DNA from: a virus
Virus record (IMG/VR): IMGVR_UViG_3300025785_001261
Location: 22,318-86,317 of that record
Direction: 5' to 3' (one strand)
DNA length: 64,000 nucleotides
Part shown: in pieces, positions 25,181 to 36,100 of the stretch
Position numbering within the stretch: the stretch's first letter is position 1
Layout of the letters: every line of letters begins with the position of its first letter
Translations under genes and position numbers: made by a program
Notes under the pieces: model-generated
Database searches by the model: none
What the model saw: only the letters and a program-made list of their open reading frames with translations
What the model was told of the DNA's origin: nothing

Positions 25181-25901
25181 TGTTCCAGTCCTTGACATGA
25201 TAGTGCACCAGACCCCATTGGGCGATAGTGTTGATCCTGAAAGGATCGTTTTCCCAGACCAGTTCGTCAGTCCAATTTTCAGAGACAGTTCCTATCATAT
25301 TTTTCTTCATGTGTACTATGGTTGGACCCAATCCTGGCGGCAAGGTCACTTGATCTTCGCCAATGATAACTGCAGCCATGGCATAGACCACATCGGTGGT
25401 GGCTTCTAAATCTGGAAATTTCAACAACACACGGTACTGTTGCCAATTGGTAAAAATTGTACGCACCAGATCAAAAAAATCCTGTGCTGTTTTACTACGG
25501 CGCCAATAGGTAATGGCATTGTAAACGTCTGGCAAACTGTTATGATCAAATATCTTGCGATATAAACGAGACTGGCCTGGCGTGTCATGATAAGTCCGGC
25601 AACCGGTACTGATCACTAGATCTCTGCGTTCAAACAAGGTCCACCAATGATCAATTGGGCTGGCGCAGAGCATGTCCGCTTCTAACTTGATAGTCTGTCT
25701 GTAGGGACTAATCTCAAACATTTGCCAATCGTTAGCGAATCCGCCCAGATCTCCATGTGGTAATTGATCAACAGTCACTATGGATATGTCAGCCAGCGGA
25801 TGATGCTGTAGTATCGAGTCAGCCAGGCGCCTGGCGCAGGTCACATATTGATCGCCAATGGCCGGTATCAAGTATCCACGTTCAGCTAGCAAGGTCAACA
25901 A
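25170..25901 (-). CDS. GT-A-like glycosyltransferase family protein
   Basis: About 243 residues. The start is uncertain: TTG codons at 25901 and 25898 follow AGGAG, and no ATG is available. The order RGYLIPAIGDQYVTCARRLA, SIVTVDQ, IKLEADMLC and AITYWRRS resembles family 8-type transferases, with EAD where a DxD metal site is usual. It parallels the next gene upstream (DADYVV). Acceptor unknown. It overlaps both neighbours. Confidence 0.6.
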   Translation of the reverse strand: MLTLLAERGYLIPAIGDQYVTCARRLADSILQHHPLADISIVTVDQLPHGDLGGFANDWQMFEISPYRQTIKLEADMLCASPIDHWWTLFERRDLVISTGCRTYHDTPGQSRLYRKIFDHNSLPDVYNAITYWRRSKTAQDFFDLVRTIFTNWQQYRVLLKFPDLEATTDVVYAMAAVIIGEDQVTLPPGLGPTIVHMKKNMIGTVSENWTDELVWENDPFRINTIAQWGLVHYHVKDWNNEQ

Positions 25902-26646
25902 TGGCTCCTAAGTGTCCTTTGCCCATGGCATGAAAATCATGTGTCAGTTTCATCCAGCGTGGACGAGATTCTTGATCAGTCCAGTCCACACGATATTCAT
26001 CTGGACCTGTCTTGGTCAGTTTGTGTTCGTGTGTGACTGTGGCCAATTTCCAAGGAATATCAGCATGATTCAACACATGCCCGTTGACCATGCCTAGTGC
26101 TATACTCAGGGCAAAGTCGTTACGATACGTGGTACGAGATATGCCGTACAAGCTACGATAATGATCCCAGTGTTGGCGTACCATCTGCATGCTTTCAAAT
26201 ATCAATTGGGCCTGTTCACTGCGGCGGAACATCATGACTGTGGCCCACCACATGGGCATGCGATGATCACCAAAAGTATCCAAGTCTTTAAAAGTTTCTT
26301 TGGCTGTGACATCATAAGCGGTACGATGGGCAATAAAATCTATATCTGCTTCTAGCAAGGCCTGTAGCTGGTTGCTGGCCACCACATAGTCGGCATCCAG
26401 CACCAAGGTACAATCCCATGGTGACAGATTATAGGCATCTACACGATTGACATTGTACCAGGTGACCTGAGACGGTAGGTCCTGGAAGGTTCTAGTTGAT
26501 CCAGCAATCGGTTCTACATCCTGATTGGTTATGATTCTGGTAGGTATGCCAAGATGCCGTTCAATGTTGCTGGCTGACCAGCGAGCCATGGCTTCGTAGT
26601 CAACATGTTCGTTATTAAAAGCAAAGATTAACGCACCTGTGGTCAT
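25882..26646 (-). CDS. GT-A-like glycosyltransferase family protein
   Basis: A 254-residue protein. It opens with TGALIFAFNNEHVDY, has TRIITNQD, and LVLDADYVVASNQL with a DxD metal-binding site near 98-100. MWWATVMMFRRSEQAQ follows as in family 8-like transferases. This is the best-preserved transferase of the operon. It shares ATGA with the small gene upstream and overlaps the next by 20 bases. Confidence 0.7.
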   Translation of the reverse strand: MTTGALIFAFNNEHVDYEAMARWSASNIERHLGIPTRIITNQDVEPIAGSTRTFQDLPSQVTWYNVNRVDAYNLSPWDCTLVLDADYVVASNQLQALLEADIDFIAHRTAYDVTAKETFKDLDTFGDHRMPMWWATVMMFRRSEQAQLIFESMQMVRQHWDHYRSLYGISRTTYRNDFALSIALGMVNGHVLNHADIPWKLATVTHEHKLTKTGPDEYRVDWTDQESRPRWMKLTHDFHAMGKGHLGAIVDLAS

Positions 26647-26945
26647 CGGTTACTGTTCAAAGTTTCATATTCAACCAACCAGGCATTGAGTTGTTCTTGC
26701 CAACGTTCAAGTACCTGCTCGTAAAATTCTTCAGCATTGACTCTTACCGGTGTTTCATACAGATCTAGGATCACAACATCACCACTACAGCATTTTAATA
26801 GAGTCAACAGCTCTGGTCCGGCCTGCCACATGCCTCCGGCATGAGCAAATACAGATTTGCCTTGGTATTTTTCTTTGAGCATGCGACGAGAAGCAGCATG
26901 CTCAAAACGGGCACGGGCGTGTGCTACAAGTTTTTCAGTATCCAT
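26643..26945 (-). CDS. Conserved T4-like phage protein, first gene of the operon
   Basis: A 100-residue helical protein. Residues about 28-100 (SVFAHAGGMWQAGPELLTLL, VILDLYETPVRVNAEEF, QLNAWLVEYETL) match a small protein widely present in T4-like cyanophage-type genomes. Function unknown. The ATG at 26945 is only seven bases from the TATAAT box, so the transcript is probably leaderless or nearly so. It shares ATGA with the transferase gene that follows. Confidence 0.7.
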   Translation of the reverse strand: MDTEKLVAHARARFEHAASRRMLKEKYQGKSVFAHAGGMWQAGPELLTLLKCCSGDVVILDLYETPVRVNAEEFYEQVLERWQEQLNAWLVEYETLNSNR

Positions 26946-26952
26946 AGGTTTA

Positions 26953-26980
26953 TTATACTACAAAAACTACATAAGGTAAA
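26953..26980 (-). promoter_or_regulatory. Sigma-70 type promoter for the radical SAM/transferase operon
   Basis: On the minus strand: TTTACC (26980-26975), 17 bases, perfect TATAAT (26958-26953). The ATG at 26945 follows after seven bases, so the transcript would start at or just before the start codon. The -35 bases are also the end of the terminator hairpin of the upstream structural operon. Confidence 0.7.
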
Positions 26981-26998
26981 GCCCCTTTCGGGGCTTTT
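26978..26998 (-). terminator. Intrinsic terminator of the late tail operon
   Basis: On the minus strand: AAAAGCCCC, loop GAAA, GGGGCTTT. The GC-rich stem with GNRA loop ends the structural operon 25 bases after the stop at 27024. On the + strand it also ends in TTTT, so it may work in both directions. Confidence 0.8.
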
Positions 26999-27023
26999 GG
27001 TGATATATCGTCGAGTATTACGG

Positions 27024-28052
27024 TCATACGAATGATGACGAAATGGTTGGGCTTCCCCATGTATTGGCAATATAGAGTTGCTCTGGAGGTGTAAGAGTAA
27101 CCAATACTGTGGGAGCTGAACCAAAGCTAAGAGTACCTGTAGTTGCCGCTGTTCCGCCTGAAATTGCTGTGTTGGAACCTGCGTTGCCATCACCTGCGTC
27201 GTACCAGGTGGTATACAGAGTCAAGGTGGTTGGCGCTGTGGTGCTGTTGACCAAGGCATTGATACGCACATAGTTGCTGGTATAAGCAGTACCCGTATCA
27301 TTCTGTTGGAAAACAGTTGTGTTGGCTGTACCCAGGTTGAATACACCTGTGGCTGAAGCCAAGGTGCCCGGAGTTAATGTTCCACCGTACTTGTTGGTTC
27401 CTACATAGGTAGTACCATTGATAGTTTTGCTAGTGCCACTGCCGGTCAGTACCACGTTGCCTGCGCACTTGCCGCCGGCCCCGCCAAATCCAATAAAAGC
27501 ATTCCATTCAGCATCGCCCTGGGTAGATCCACCTGCACCGGTACTGTTTTTGCTGTTGTACCATTTGATTGTTCCACCTGCATTAAAGAAAGAATAATAA
27601 GCAGCTGTGTTGGCAAACGTGATGGTGTGCGTCCAGTTGATACTCCAGGCGGCAGTACCACCACCTGTGGCAGTGGTCTTGCTGGGTGAGCCGGTCCAGC
27701 CGGTAAACAGGGTGCCAACTGAAGCCGCATTGGCACGATTGGCATAACAAGTGGCAATGTCGGTGGCCACGTTGGCATTGGCATAGATTATGTTGCCAGT
27801 GACCGGATATGGTGTACGGCTGGTAATTGATGAGCCCTGATGTGAAGCCATGTTGGCTATAATACTGAACAAACTTGACCACTGAGTAGCCTGTACTGTA
27901 CCACCGGTCGCAACTGTGGAAATATTTCCTTGACCGTAACCTGCACCGTTGCCAGCTGTACCCCAAGTGGCATTAACGTTGCCACCAGATGTTGTACTTA
28001 CGAAACCGTTGTAATCGGTGGCCTGTATGTTTCCAGTTGAGATGTATGTCAT
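27024..28052 (-). CDS. Phage virion structural protein (tail appendage-like)
   Basis: A 342-residue protein rich in Gly, Thr, Ser, Asn and Ala with few charged residues, typical of fibre or tail-appendage proteins. It opens MTYISTGNIQATDYNGF and has a beta-rich middle (TIKWYNSKNSTGAGGST) and an end VTLTPPEQLYIANTWG. No catalytic motif. It is last in the late operon, after the fibre-like gene at 28065, and is followed by the terminator. Related proteins occur in tail modules of T4-like phages; the exact role is not known. Confidence 0.65.
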   Translation of the reverse strand: MTYISTGNIQATDYNGFVSTTSGGNVNATWGTAGNGAGYGQGNISTVATGGTVQATQWSSLFSIIANMASHQGSSITSRTPYPVTGNIIYANANVATDIATCYANRANAASVGTLFTGWTGSPSKTTATGGGTAAWSINWTHTITFANTAAYYSFFNAGGTIKWYNSKNSTGAGGSTQGDAEWNAFIGFGGAGGKCAGNVVLTGSGTSKTINGTTYVGTNKYGGTLTPGTLASATGVFNLGTANTTVFQQNDTGTAYTSNYVRINALVNSTTAPTTLTLYTTWYDAGDGNAGSNTAISGGTAATTGTLSFGSAPTVLVTLTPPEQLYIANTWGSPTISSSFV

Positions 28053-28064
28053 TTTTTGTTCCGG

Positions 28065-29345
28065 TTATTTGATTGTGACAATGGCTTCTACGGTGCCCTC
28101 GTCTGCTGTTAATTTATCTTTCAACGCACGACCAATCACATTAAATGCTGTGGCTTCTCCGGCCTGTGCTGCACGGGCTAGGCCCTTGCCAGCAGATACC
28201 AAGCGATCTCCTTTGCGCACGATACCAATGCTTCGCACCGGAACTCGTCCTGTCATGGCCACTGCTGGGTGAGTCAAATCTGATCCAGCTGAGCTGTTCA
28301 TTAGGTAGGCTGCTTGGGTACTTATAACACCAAACACATTGTCGCTTAATTCTGTAGCACTTTGAGTGATTTCGGCAGAACCGCCCAACTCAACTACTGT
28401 ACCTGGAGCCAAGTCGGCGTCGGCTTCAAAACGTTCAGCCACGTCAGCATACTGTGCCGTGATCTGTGTGCCTTGGATAGTGCCATTGGCACCAAAAATG
28501 GTCATGGCCGTGGTTGGAACTCCAGCCACGTTGACCACAAATGCTATGTTGCCACCGTTGTCTTGATTGGCCACGGTCACATTGGTATTGGCCACAGATA
28601 CTCTGAAATCTTGGCTGGCGCCCACTGATAGGCCTGCATTGTTGTTGATAGCAATGGTACCAGTGGTTGTGGTATTGGAATCGGTACGCATGAAACTGTC
28701 GCTGGTAAATCCGTTCAGGTATGATGCGTTGTTGACTGTGCCCCAGAACTGTGGTGCCTGTCCATTGACTGTGGTGGCCAACTGTATGCCAGGATTCACA
28801 TTGGCAAATCCAGGAATGGCCGACTGCGGAACGAATGTAGCGTCTTGACTCACAATGCCAACTATGTCGCTGTTGACTACCAGCTCAATCACAGGATGCA
28901 CAGTTGAGTTGTTGTCGGTAATCACATTGGCAAATGCACCAGTGACACCTGTGGCTGAACTATAGTTTGGTCCAATCAATAGGAAGGCAGTGCCAGTCCA
29001 GACAAACAACTGTGCATTGGTAGTGTTGTACCAGAGGTCGCCAGTCACGTTACTGGTAGGTGCTGTTCCTTGCGCTGTGGCGCTGCTGATGGTTTTCCAT
29101 GAAGAGCCGTTATAAACCTGTAGCAAGTTGCTACCAGAATTCCACCACAGTTGACCTGTTAGCGGAGCACCAGGAGGAGTAGTGTTGGATGAATTTTCTA
29201 GAAGGTGTATAAAGTTGGTGTCTAAGAATTGACCGTAACCGGCATAGTTTTTGCCCACCAGTGTCATGCTACTGCTGGTGTTTATTGTACCGTCAGGAAT
29301 GACAGCAAATATAGCGCCATCAGTTAGGTTAATTGTGTATGACAT
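28065..29345 (-). CDS. Tail fibre-like protein with C-terminal peptidase G2-like domain
   Basis: A 426-residue protein. The N-terminal part (MSYTINLTDG...GKNYAGYGQFLDTNF and GQLWWNSGSNLLQVYNGSSW) is a form common in tail fibres and appendages of T4-like phages. The C-terminal segment from FEADADLAPGTVVELGGSAE to IVTIK resembles the peptidase G2/intramolecular chaperone-type ending; autocleavage is not shown. Ribosome site CGGAG. Late-promoter-like GGTAAATA and CATAAATA lie 22-55 bases upstream. Confidence 0.7.
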   Translation of the reverse strand: MSYTINLTDGAIFAVIPDGTINTSSSMTLVGKNYAGYGQFLDTNFIHLLENSSNTTPPGAPLTGQLWWNSGSNLLQVYNGSSWKTISSATAQGTAPTSNVTGDLWYNTTNAQLFVWTGTAFLLIGPNYSSATGVTGAFANVITDNNSTVHPVIELVVNSDIVGIVSQDATFVPQSAIPGFANVNPGIQLATTVNGQAPQFWGTVNNASYLNGFTSDSFMRTDSNTTTTGTIAINNNAGLSVGASQDFRVSVANTNVTVANQDNGGNIAFVVNVAGVPTTAMTIFGANGTIQGTQITAQYADVAERFEADADLAPGTVVELGGSAEITQSATELSDNVFGVISTQAAYLMNSSAGSDLTHPAVAMTGRVPVRSIGIVRKGDRLVSAGKGLARAAQAGEATAFNVIGRALKDKLTADEGTVEAIVTIK

Positions 29346-29367
29346 GTTTTATTACTCCGTCTTGTTG

Positions 29368-29375
29368 TATTTACC
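29368..29375 (-). promoter_or_regulatory. Late promoter GGTAAATA
   Basis: Minus-strand GGTAAATA, 22 bases before the ATG at 29345, with CGGAG ribosome site between. The same octamer precedes the 56834 gene. A second candidate, CATAAATA, lies at 29393-29400 over the preceding stop. Confidence 0.6.
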
Positions 29376-29395
29376 GCACATTAATATACTCATAT

Positions 29396-30016
29396 TTATG
29401 CGGCACTTAAATTTGTCAAAGTCTGGATACGCAGGGTATAATCAATCTGGATCTGGCGGTTCAGACTCTTTTGTACAGGGTGAAAAATAACATGGGTGAT
29501 CAGCAACAGATCTGTGGCGCTGGTACCGTAGCACTGTAGCCCTAGCTCATCAAACACATATTCACCGTTAAAATTGGTACTGTTATCGTAGGCCTGTTGT
29601 CCAGCAGGTTCGCCGTAGTCCAAGGTACAGGTTACCACGATGTCTGTATAAGGTTGACCTGATGTATGCAGGACTGTCATGTAGTTGTTGGCTGGATCTA
29701 AATCGGCTACCGAATTATCATCTACCACCTTGACATAAGTTTCGTTGTACAAGGTAGCATTTGTGCCGGTAGTATTAGGTGGCAAATAAGTGATGACACC
29801 GGTTGGATCCACTGCACTACCGCCATTGCCAAAGGCCATGGCATAGATCCAGCCGCCGCCCTGAGCACTGGTTCTATTGCTCAGAGTGCGTGCCATAGCA
29901 ATACTGATATTTTCATAGTGTATGGCATTTTTTTTATCAACTAACACTTCGCCGGTGTTAGGATCGGTAATTTTTACAAAGCCTTCAATTCTGGCCAGTC
30001 CGGGTTGGATCATCAT
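29396..30016 (-). CDS. Phage structural protein (appendage/fibre-associated)
   Basis: A 206-residue protein. The start GLARIEGFVKITDPNTGEVL closely resembles residues 29-44 of the small gene just upstream (VRGFVKIFDPNTQEKF), so the two are related. The middle has GGGWIYAMAFGNGGSAVDP, typical of phage tail appendage proteins, and the end is beta-rich. It shares ATGA with the 49-residue gene. The role is inferred from position in the tail module. Confidence 0.65.
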   Translation of the reverse strand: MMIQPGLARIEGFVKITDPNTGEVLVDKKNAIHYENISIAMARTLSNRTSAQGGGWIYAMAFGNGGSAVDPTGVITYLPPNTTGTNATLYNETYVKVVDDNSVADLDPANNYMTVLHTSGQPYTDIVVTCTLDYGEPAGQQAYDNSTNFNGEYVFDELGLQCYGTSATDLLLITHVIFHPVQKSLNRQIQIDYTLRIQTLTNLSAA

Positions 30017-30162
30017 GCTGGTTTCTCCACAAATTTTTCTTGTGTGTTTGGATCAAATATTTTTACAAATCCCCGTACTACCACAGTCCCGGTTTCATTG
30101 GGACGTGCCTGAGGAGCTTTTGCTGATTTTGGCGCAGTTTCTTGCTGGTTATTCTGGGTCAT
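30013..30162 (-). CDS. 49-residue protein related to the next gene's N-terminus
   Basis: A short gene in the gap between the giant gene and the 29396 gene. The N-terminal 27 residues are polar and probably disordered (QNNQQETAPKSAKAPQ), then VRGFVKIFDPNTQEKFVEK matches the start of the following protein. The stop is in an ATGA overlap. The ATG follows a GCTAAATA late-promoter-like box by four bases, with no Shine-Dalgarno. It may be a partial duplicate or a small structural/accessory protein. Confidence 0.6.
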   Translation of the reverse strand: MTQNNQQETAPKSAKAPQARPNETGTVVVRGFVKIFDPNTQEKFVEKPA

Positions 30163-30166
30163 GAGT

Positions 30167-30174
30167 TATTTAGC
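30167..30174 (-). promoter_or_regulatory. Late-promoter-like GCTAAATA abutting a start codon
   Basis: Minus-strand GCTAAATA ends four bases before the ATG at 30162. It matches TATAAATA at 6 of 8 positions. If used, the mRNA would have no leader. Confidence 0.4.
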
Positions 30175-30178
30175 TGGA

Positions 30179-33100
30179 TTATAAGCCCCGTAAAAACCTT
30201 GCAGGTGCTGTTTCGGTATCCTGTAAAGGTTGTCCGTTGCTGGCGGTGCCATCGCCGGGTGCATACCAGGTTGATCCGCGCTGTACCAAGATAGTAACAT
30301 CAACCCCTGCTGGAGGAGCTGTATCAAATGTCACAGTGGCCGGGTCAGCGCTGGTCAAGGTATATCCAGTCTGGACATATAATCCTCCTACATAGACCTG
30401 CACCGCTTCTGGTTGTTGTGTGGTTGTTAGGTCACTTACGTTGATATTTTCAGCTACAAATACAGTTTGAGTTCCATTGGACAGTATGGTGTTGCTGACC
30501 ACGTGGTTCTGGTACTGTGCATACAGCAACTGACTTGGGCCCATGCTGTAAACTATGGCTCCAGCAACATGTGGAGCATTGGCTGTACCAGCTGTGCCAC
30601 GTAAAAGACCACTGATGGTGTTGGCCGTAGTATCTCTGTAGCGATACATGATGCGTTCGGCATCTATGGTAACGACTCCCCATATGTCAGCCGCCAAATC
30701 TGGAGCCGACAAGGCCGCGGCATTGGCCACATGAATCACATCATCAGTTTTAGTCACAGCCTGAGTTGTTGTGCTGGTGGTATCTGGTGTCATTCTGTAG
30801 GTTGCCTGCACTCCGCGCATGTCTTGGAATATACGGAACTCCATGGCTTCGGGCACAACAAAGTTTGTAAACTGTGTGACTATCACTTGATCAGTTGGTC
30901 CCATGACTCCGGTGTTGAGATTCAGTTTGGTTCCGTCAAGAGTAAATCCGCTACCATTGAATAGGCGGCGACCATTGAAGTAGACCCACAACCGGTCTGG
31001 GTCAGTGATTATGGTACCCAGATCTATGTCATTGACTTGCACTGTTTCGCCTGTGGTGAAGTCGTATGATCCAGAACTGTTGTTGTAGGCATCGGTATCA
31101 TTGCTACGCACTAGATCAACTGCATAGGCCAGTCCAGTGCCAGATCCTGGACCAAGAGCTTGGAATATAGTTCCAGGATTGTTATTGGCGGCGCCACACA
31201 AGGTCCAGTCAGTGTTGCCGGTGATGTAGATCTGATAGAGATAGTTGGCCTTCAGGGATCCTGCTTCAAACGGACCAGGGTCAGAAGAATACTGTACGGA
31301 CTGTATGTAATTAGGATCAAATGGAGTTTCATCAAGGCCTTCTGATACAGTGATACCAGCTACCACTGGACCTGAAAACAACTGAGTAAGAAGTCCTTGT
31401 TGCCGTGTGTCATTCCAGGATGTCACAGCAATAGTAGATCCAGCAGGTGGAACTAGTCCAGCTCCGGCCACAAAGGTCAGGACACCATCGCTCACTATGG
31501 CCTGTGGATTGGCTGATGCGTAGATCTGTATGGCAGTGCCGGCGGCAGGAACAGTGTTAAAGGTTACGTATTTTGTGGCACCCACAATGGATCCACCTGA
31601 CACATAGGCCCCGGTACTGGTGTTGCCAAAAAACACACTGGTTACAGTACAAGATATAACTGTAAAGGTACCATTATAGCCACTGCCAGTTCCGGTCAAG
31701 CCAGTAACAGTAATTTGTTCACCGGGTAGATAGGGAGGAACTGCCTGGGCCGCAAATGTCAATCTGGCTACACTACCATTTCCATTGGCTCCGTTGACCG
31801 CTATAGGACCCAGTGGTGACAGGGACCATTGTGTGGTTGCTACAGGTAAATTGTTTACATAAACCGACACAGCAGAACTTGAAATTGTACTAGGATCCAC
31901 GCCCGAGCGTGTAGGCAACAGGAACGATGAAATGGCACCATCGCCCACATAATTGACACCACTGGCCATGCGAGCTCTAGCCCCGTTTACGGATACAATC
32001 AAATTACTGGGATTACTGTAGTCCAAATTGTTATCTAGCACATATGATGTAGCACCTGTGGCTGTGATAATTTGAGTCTGTGGAGTACTCCAGCTGTAGT
32101 TGGTTGTTACTCCGTTGATAGTGGTAGGTGCCAAAACATATAGGCAGACAAAATCAGCCGCTGTCAACTGTTCAAGGAACACCACTTCGGTTTCATTGAC
32201 TCCATAGGCTGAGTAGACATAATTGGTAGATAACACACCATTAATAAACACCACCAGTTCCTGTATGTTGGGATTCGTACTGCCCTGTTGGTAATATTCT
32301 ACCGGTAATATGGCATAACTGTAAACAGTAGTGTCAACTGTGTGGGTGGGCAAATTGGCACCGTTGTAGTTGTTTCTGTAAAGCTGATTGCCTCCACCGA
32401 CTTCAAACACAGAAATCACAATGGTATCACCAGCAGTGGCATTGCCTGTAATGGTTATCTGTTGATTGGGCCAGTCTACAGTATATCCTGTGCCTAACAC
32501 CAGATCAGTTTCCTGCGTTTGATTGGACACACGTACCTGTGCTGGGTAAGGTGCCATACCGGCAAAGCTCACAGTTGGAGTCAAGGGATCGTATACAAAT
32601 TTTTCAAGAACTTCAAGGAACCCGTGTCCTCGTTGTTGCCAGTCAGCGCCAGGTGTGGTATATACCCGCATGTCCAAGGTATCAAATTCGCTGCCAGGTA
32701 CCAGTTCTTCTGGAGCATAGCTGCTGAAGGTATCAATGTATCCACCGCCGTCCACATTGATATCAGTGGGTCTTGTTCCTAGATATAGATCCAGATACGA
32801 ACTAGAATATCTAGCATCTAGAATACTAGGATCATATGTGGGTTGTCCACTGGCATCGTAGCTGATGTTATCAAATGGATTGATGTTGTAATTGCCCACA
32901 TCAAAACCTGTGTTCTGGTTGTAAGTGGGTCCAGTGACCTGGACTCCAGGATAGCTGACTCCGTTGATCAACAAGGGCAGACTGAGTCCGGGCATGTTGA
33001 CACCGGGTACATAGAAACCCATGGTGCGATCTACACCACTGAGCTGACTAGCTGGTACCAAAGACCAAAATGCCGGATCAAAATAGCTTTCATTCAAGGT

Positions 33101-36100
33101 AGTGTTGGCTGACCAAACCGCATCAAGATAACGAACTCGATCCCCTGCGTTGTAGGTCACGCCTGCTTGCCATTCGTGTATGGTAGACGCATACTGGTAA
33201 CGATCATACTTGATAGTAGTTTTGAAACTGCGTACTAGACTGTTGCTCATGACAGCAACCGCTTGCGCACCCGACCCGTTGCCACCGGTGAGAGAAATAG
33301 TAGCTGTGGTAACGTAACCGGATCCGGGTGTGAGCACATTTATGGCCACAACCTGGCCAGCACTGTTGATCACAGCAGCCATGGTGGCCTGCTGGGTGCA
33401 GTTGCCTGTGACCACTACCACTGGTGGTACGGTATAGCCCGATCCGCCGTTGACTATTTCTACCGAATCAATATTGAGAGTATAGTTGTTGAACCAGTCG
33501 GACCAGGGCCATTGGCTCCATACAGCGGCATTTGATGCTTCGTCGCTGATGGTTGATTCAACTAGGCTGCCGGATAGCGTGTATGGAGTCAGCACAGGGC
33601 TAGTAAACTGCGGTATTACCAGATCTGTATTCCAGTAAGCCGGCAGATCAAAGTCACTTAGTTCTCCACCATAGGTATCAAGACCGTCATATATCAAATT
33701 AAAGGCAGAAGTCTGCACATGATAAGGTTTGACTTCATTCAAATAATCTTGAACAAAAATCTGATTGTCCTTTTGATACAGCTGATAAGGTAACAAAGCA
33801 CGCAAATTATGATCTACTTCGATGAAACTGCTCTTGACCAACCAGTCAGGAGCAGTAAATTCACTGTAGACAAAGTTGAACAACAAGATCAAGCACTGAT
33901 TACGGAATATCAATAGATCATCAATGAATAATTCTTGATTGATGGCCTGGATGATTTTTCTAGTCTCAATCACTGGTTCTTGATCAAAGTACTGAGCATC
34001 AAATACCTGGGCGTCATATCCGTATTTTCCAAGCTGATAGTTCCACAAGGTCTCACTGAATGCAATGGTACCTTGTTGTAATCCTACTCGTGTCCAGTCT
34101 GATATGGCTCCGACAGCAGTGGTACGTAGATAAATTTCCCACATGCCACCATTGTAATTGGTGACTTGCACACTGCTGCCAACAGGAGCCTGTGATAGGC
34201 TTAGGCTCAGCAGATCACCGGTATTTTGTACCTGTGCCACTGGTTGTGTGGCCTTGTTGTATCCGGGCAGATACCAGTCAATGTAGTTCCAATAAAGTGG
34301 AGTATCGTAATTTTGGATACGTATCAGATTTGTTTCACGCTTGAGCCCTGTAGCATCTAGTGCCACTTCATACACAGTCCAACGACCATTTTGTGTTGAA
34401 TCCGATGTAACTAAAAATAGATAGCCTAACGGAACAATATAAAGATTTTGATAAGTCAGTACTTCGTAGCTGTCTACCTGTTGGTTGTAACCATTGGTGC
34501 CTGTCACTGCCACATTGGTCAAATACAAACTGTCATTGAGAATATAAGTTCCAGAGTCACCATAGCCATTGATGGTGACAAAAGGTGGTATTCCGTCTCC
34601 GGTCAGGGTCATTCCCACCACGAACTCACCTGTCAAGTCACCACCCACAGTGAGAATATTGCCCGAGATTGAACAAACTGTAGCTGTGGCTGTGACCGAT
34701 GATGGCAAGGCTTCAGAACTGTTGAGTAAATTGAAACTCCTAATTTCACTGATAGGGTACTGCGCCAGTATAGAGTTGGCTCTGGTAAGATAATTTTCCA
34801 GTGCTGCAAATCGATCACTGAACATGCTTTGTCTTGGCCGGAACTTTACTCCGTAACGCTGACCAGGACTTAGGAATGGATCAGGTACTGGATTTCCTAC
34901 AGTATCCTCACCGCAGAGACTGTCTTGTAATTTTCTATACAGGGTGTCGTCCAAGAAACTGTGCGGACGTCCGTCGGCTACAAGTGCATACTCTTGATGA
35001 ATATTATTTTGTGAGCCAGCGGCCTGTTGATCATATTCAACATGTAACACTGTGTTGTTGGCACTGACCAGATTTGGAACTGCATTGTACAGTGCAATGG
35101 CACTGGAATTCAAAGCACCTATATAGGCAATTCCACTGTTGATAGGATATTGAATATAACTGGCAATGGCTGTTGTGCTCAGAGTCTTACCTGTGTATAC
35201 AGTAGGTATATTCCTAACCCAATAGTAATAAGTGGTAGAGAACAGCCCATTGAGTCCCAGGGCAGATCCTACACTGTAACTAGTGGTGCTGAGCGGTGTT
35301 CCAGGTCCACTATAGTTGGCTGGTGGTACAGAGCTTTCTATCCACTGATAGATGTCTACTCTACTGCCCGGAAATGTTTGTCCCCATTGGCGACTAGCAT
35401 AGGTTATATCATTCTGATTGGGATTGATAAATCTTACCAGGTTGGTGTCCCACCAGATTTGACCTACATGGCTGGCAGCCCAGGTAGTTCCATTGTTGTG
35501 TACAGTTCCGTGATTGTAACTGGCTGGGTCTACAGCTCCAATATAGTCAATATTTTGCTGGGCCACTCCAAGTATCTTGCCCTGCAATGGATCAATAAAA
35601 TCGTAATAGGTCTGCGTGCTGCTCAACAGCTTGTCAAAAGAATAAACAGAATTAATCAATTCTACATTGACCACTGGTTCTTGTTGATGTATCACTTGCC
35701 AGGCTGGCAAGCCCAACAGATTGTCAAGCACAGTGGCAGTTCCATAGTTGGTTTGATTGGCTGATCCAAGATCGGCACCTGGAGCACCGGCTATCAGTTG
35801 TCCTTCAGTGAAAGATACCGAAGTTCCAAAGCCATCGCCCTGGGCCAAAGTGGTGTTATAAACCTGTTGACCAAATACCAGTTGTCCTGGGTTGGTAGCC
35901 GAAGGATTGGCACTTTCTAAAAGATCAAATGTGTAGACCACGCCAGAGTTGGTCACTAGATTGCTAAAGCTGGTGCTATTTTTGTCAAATATGGTCTTAC
36001 CGCCGTCGAACGGCATGATTTCGTACACGTTGCCGTTGGGCGATCCTACCACTAGATTTGATGCCGGGGCATTGACACCCAGGCTATGTCCAAATCGTCC

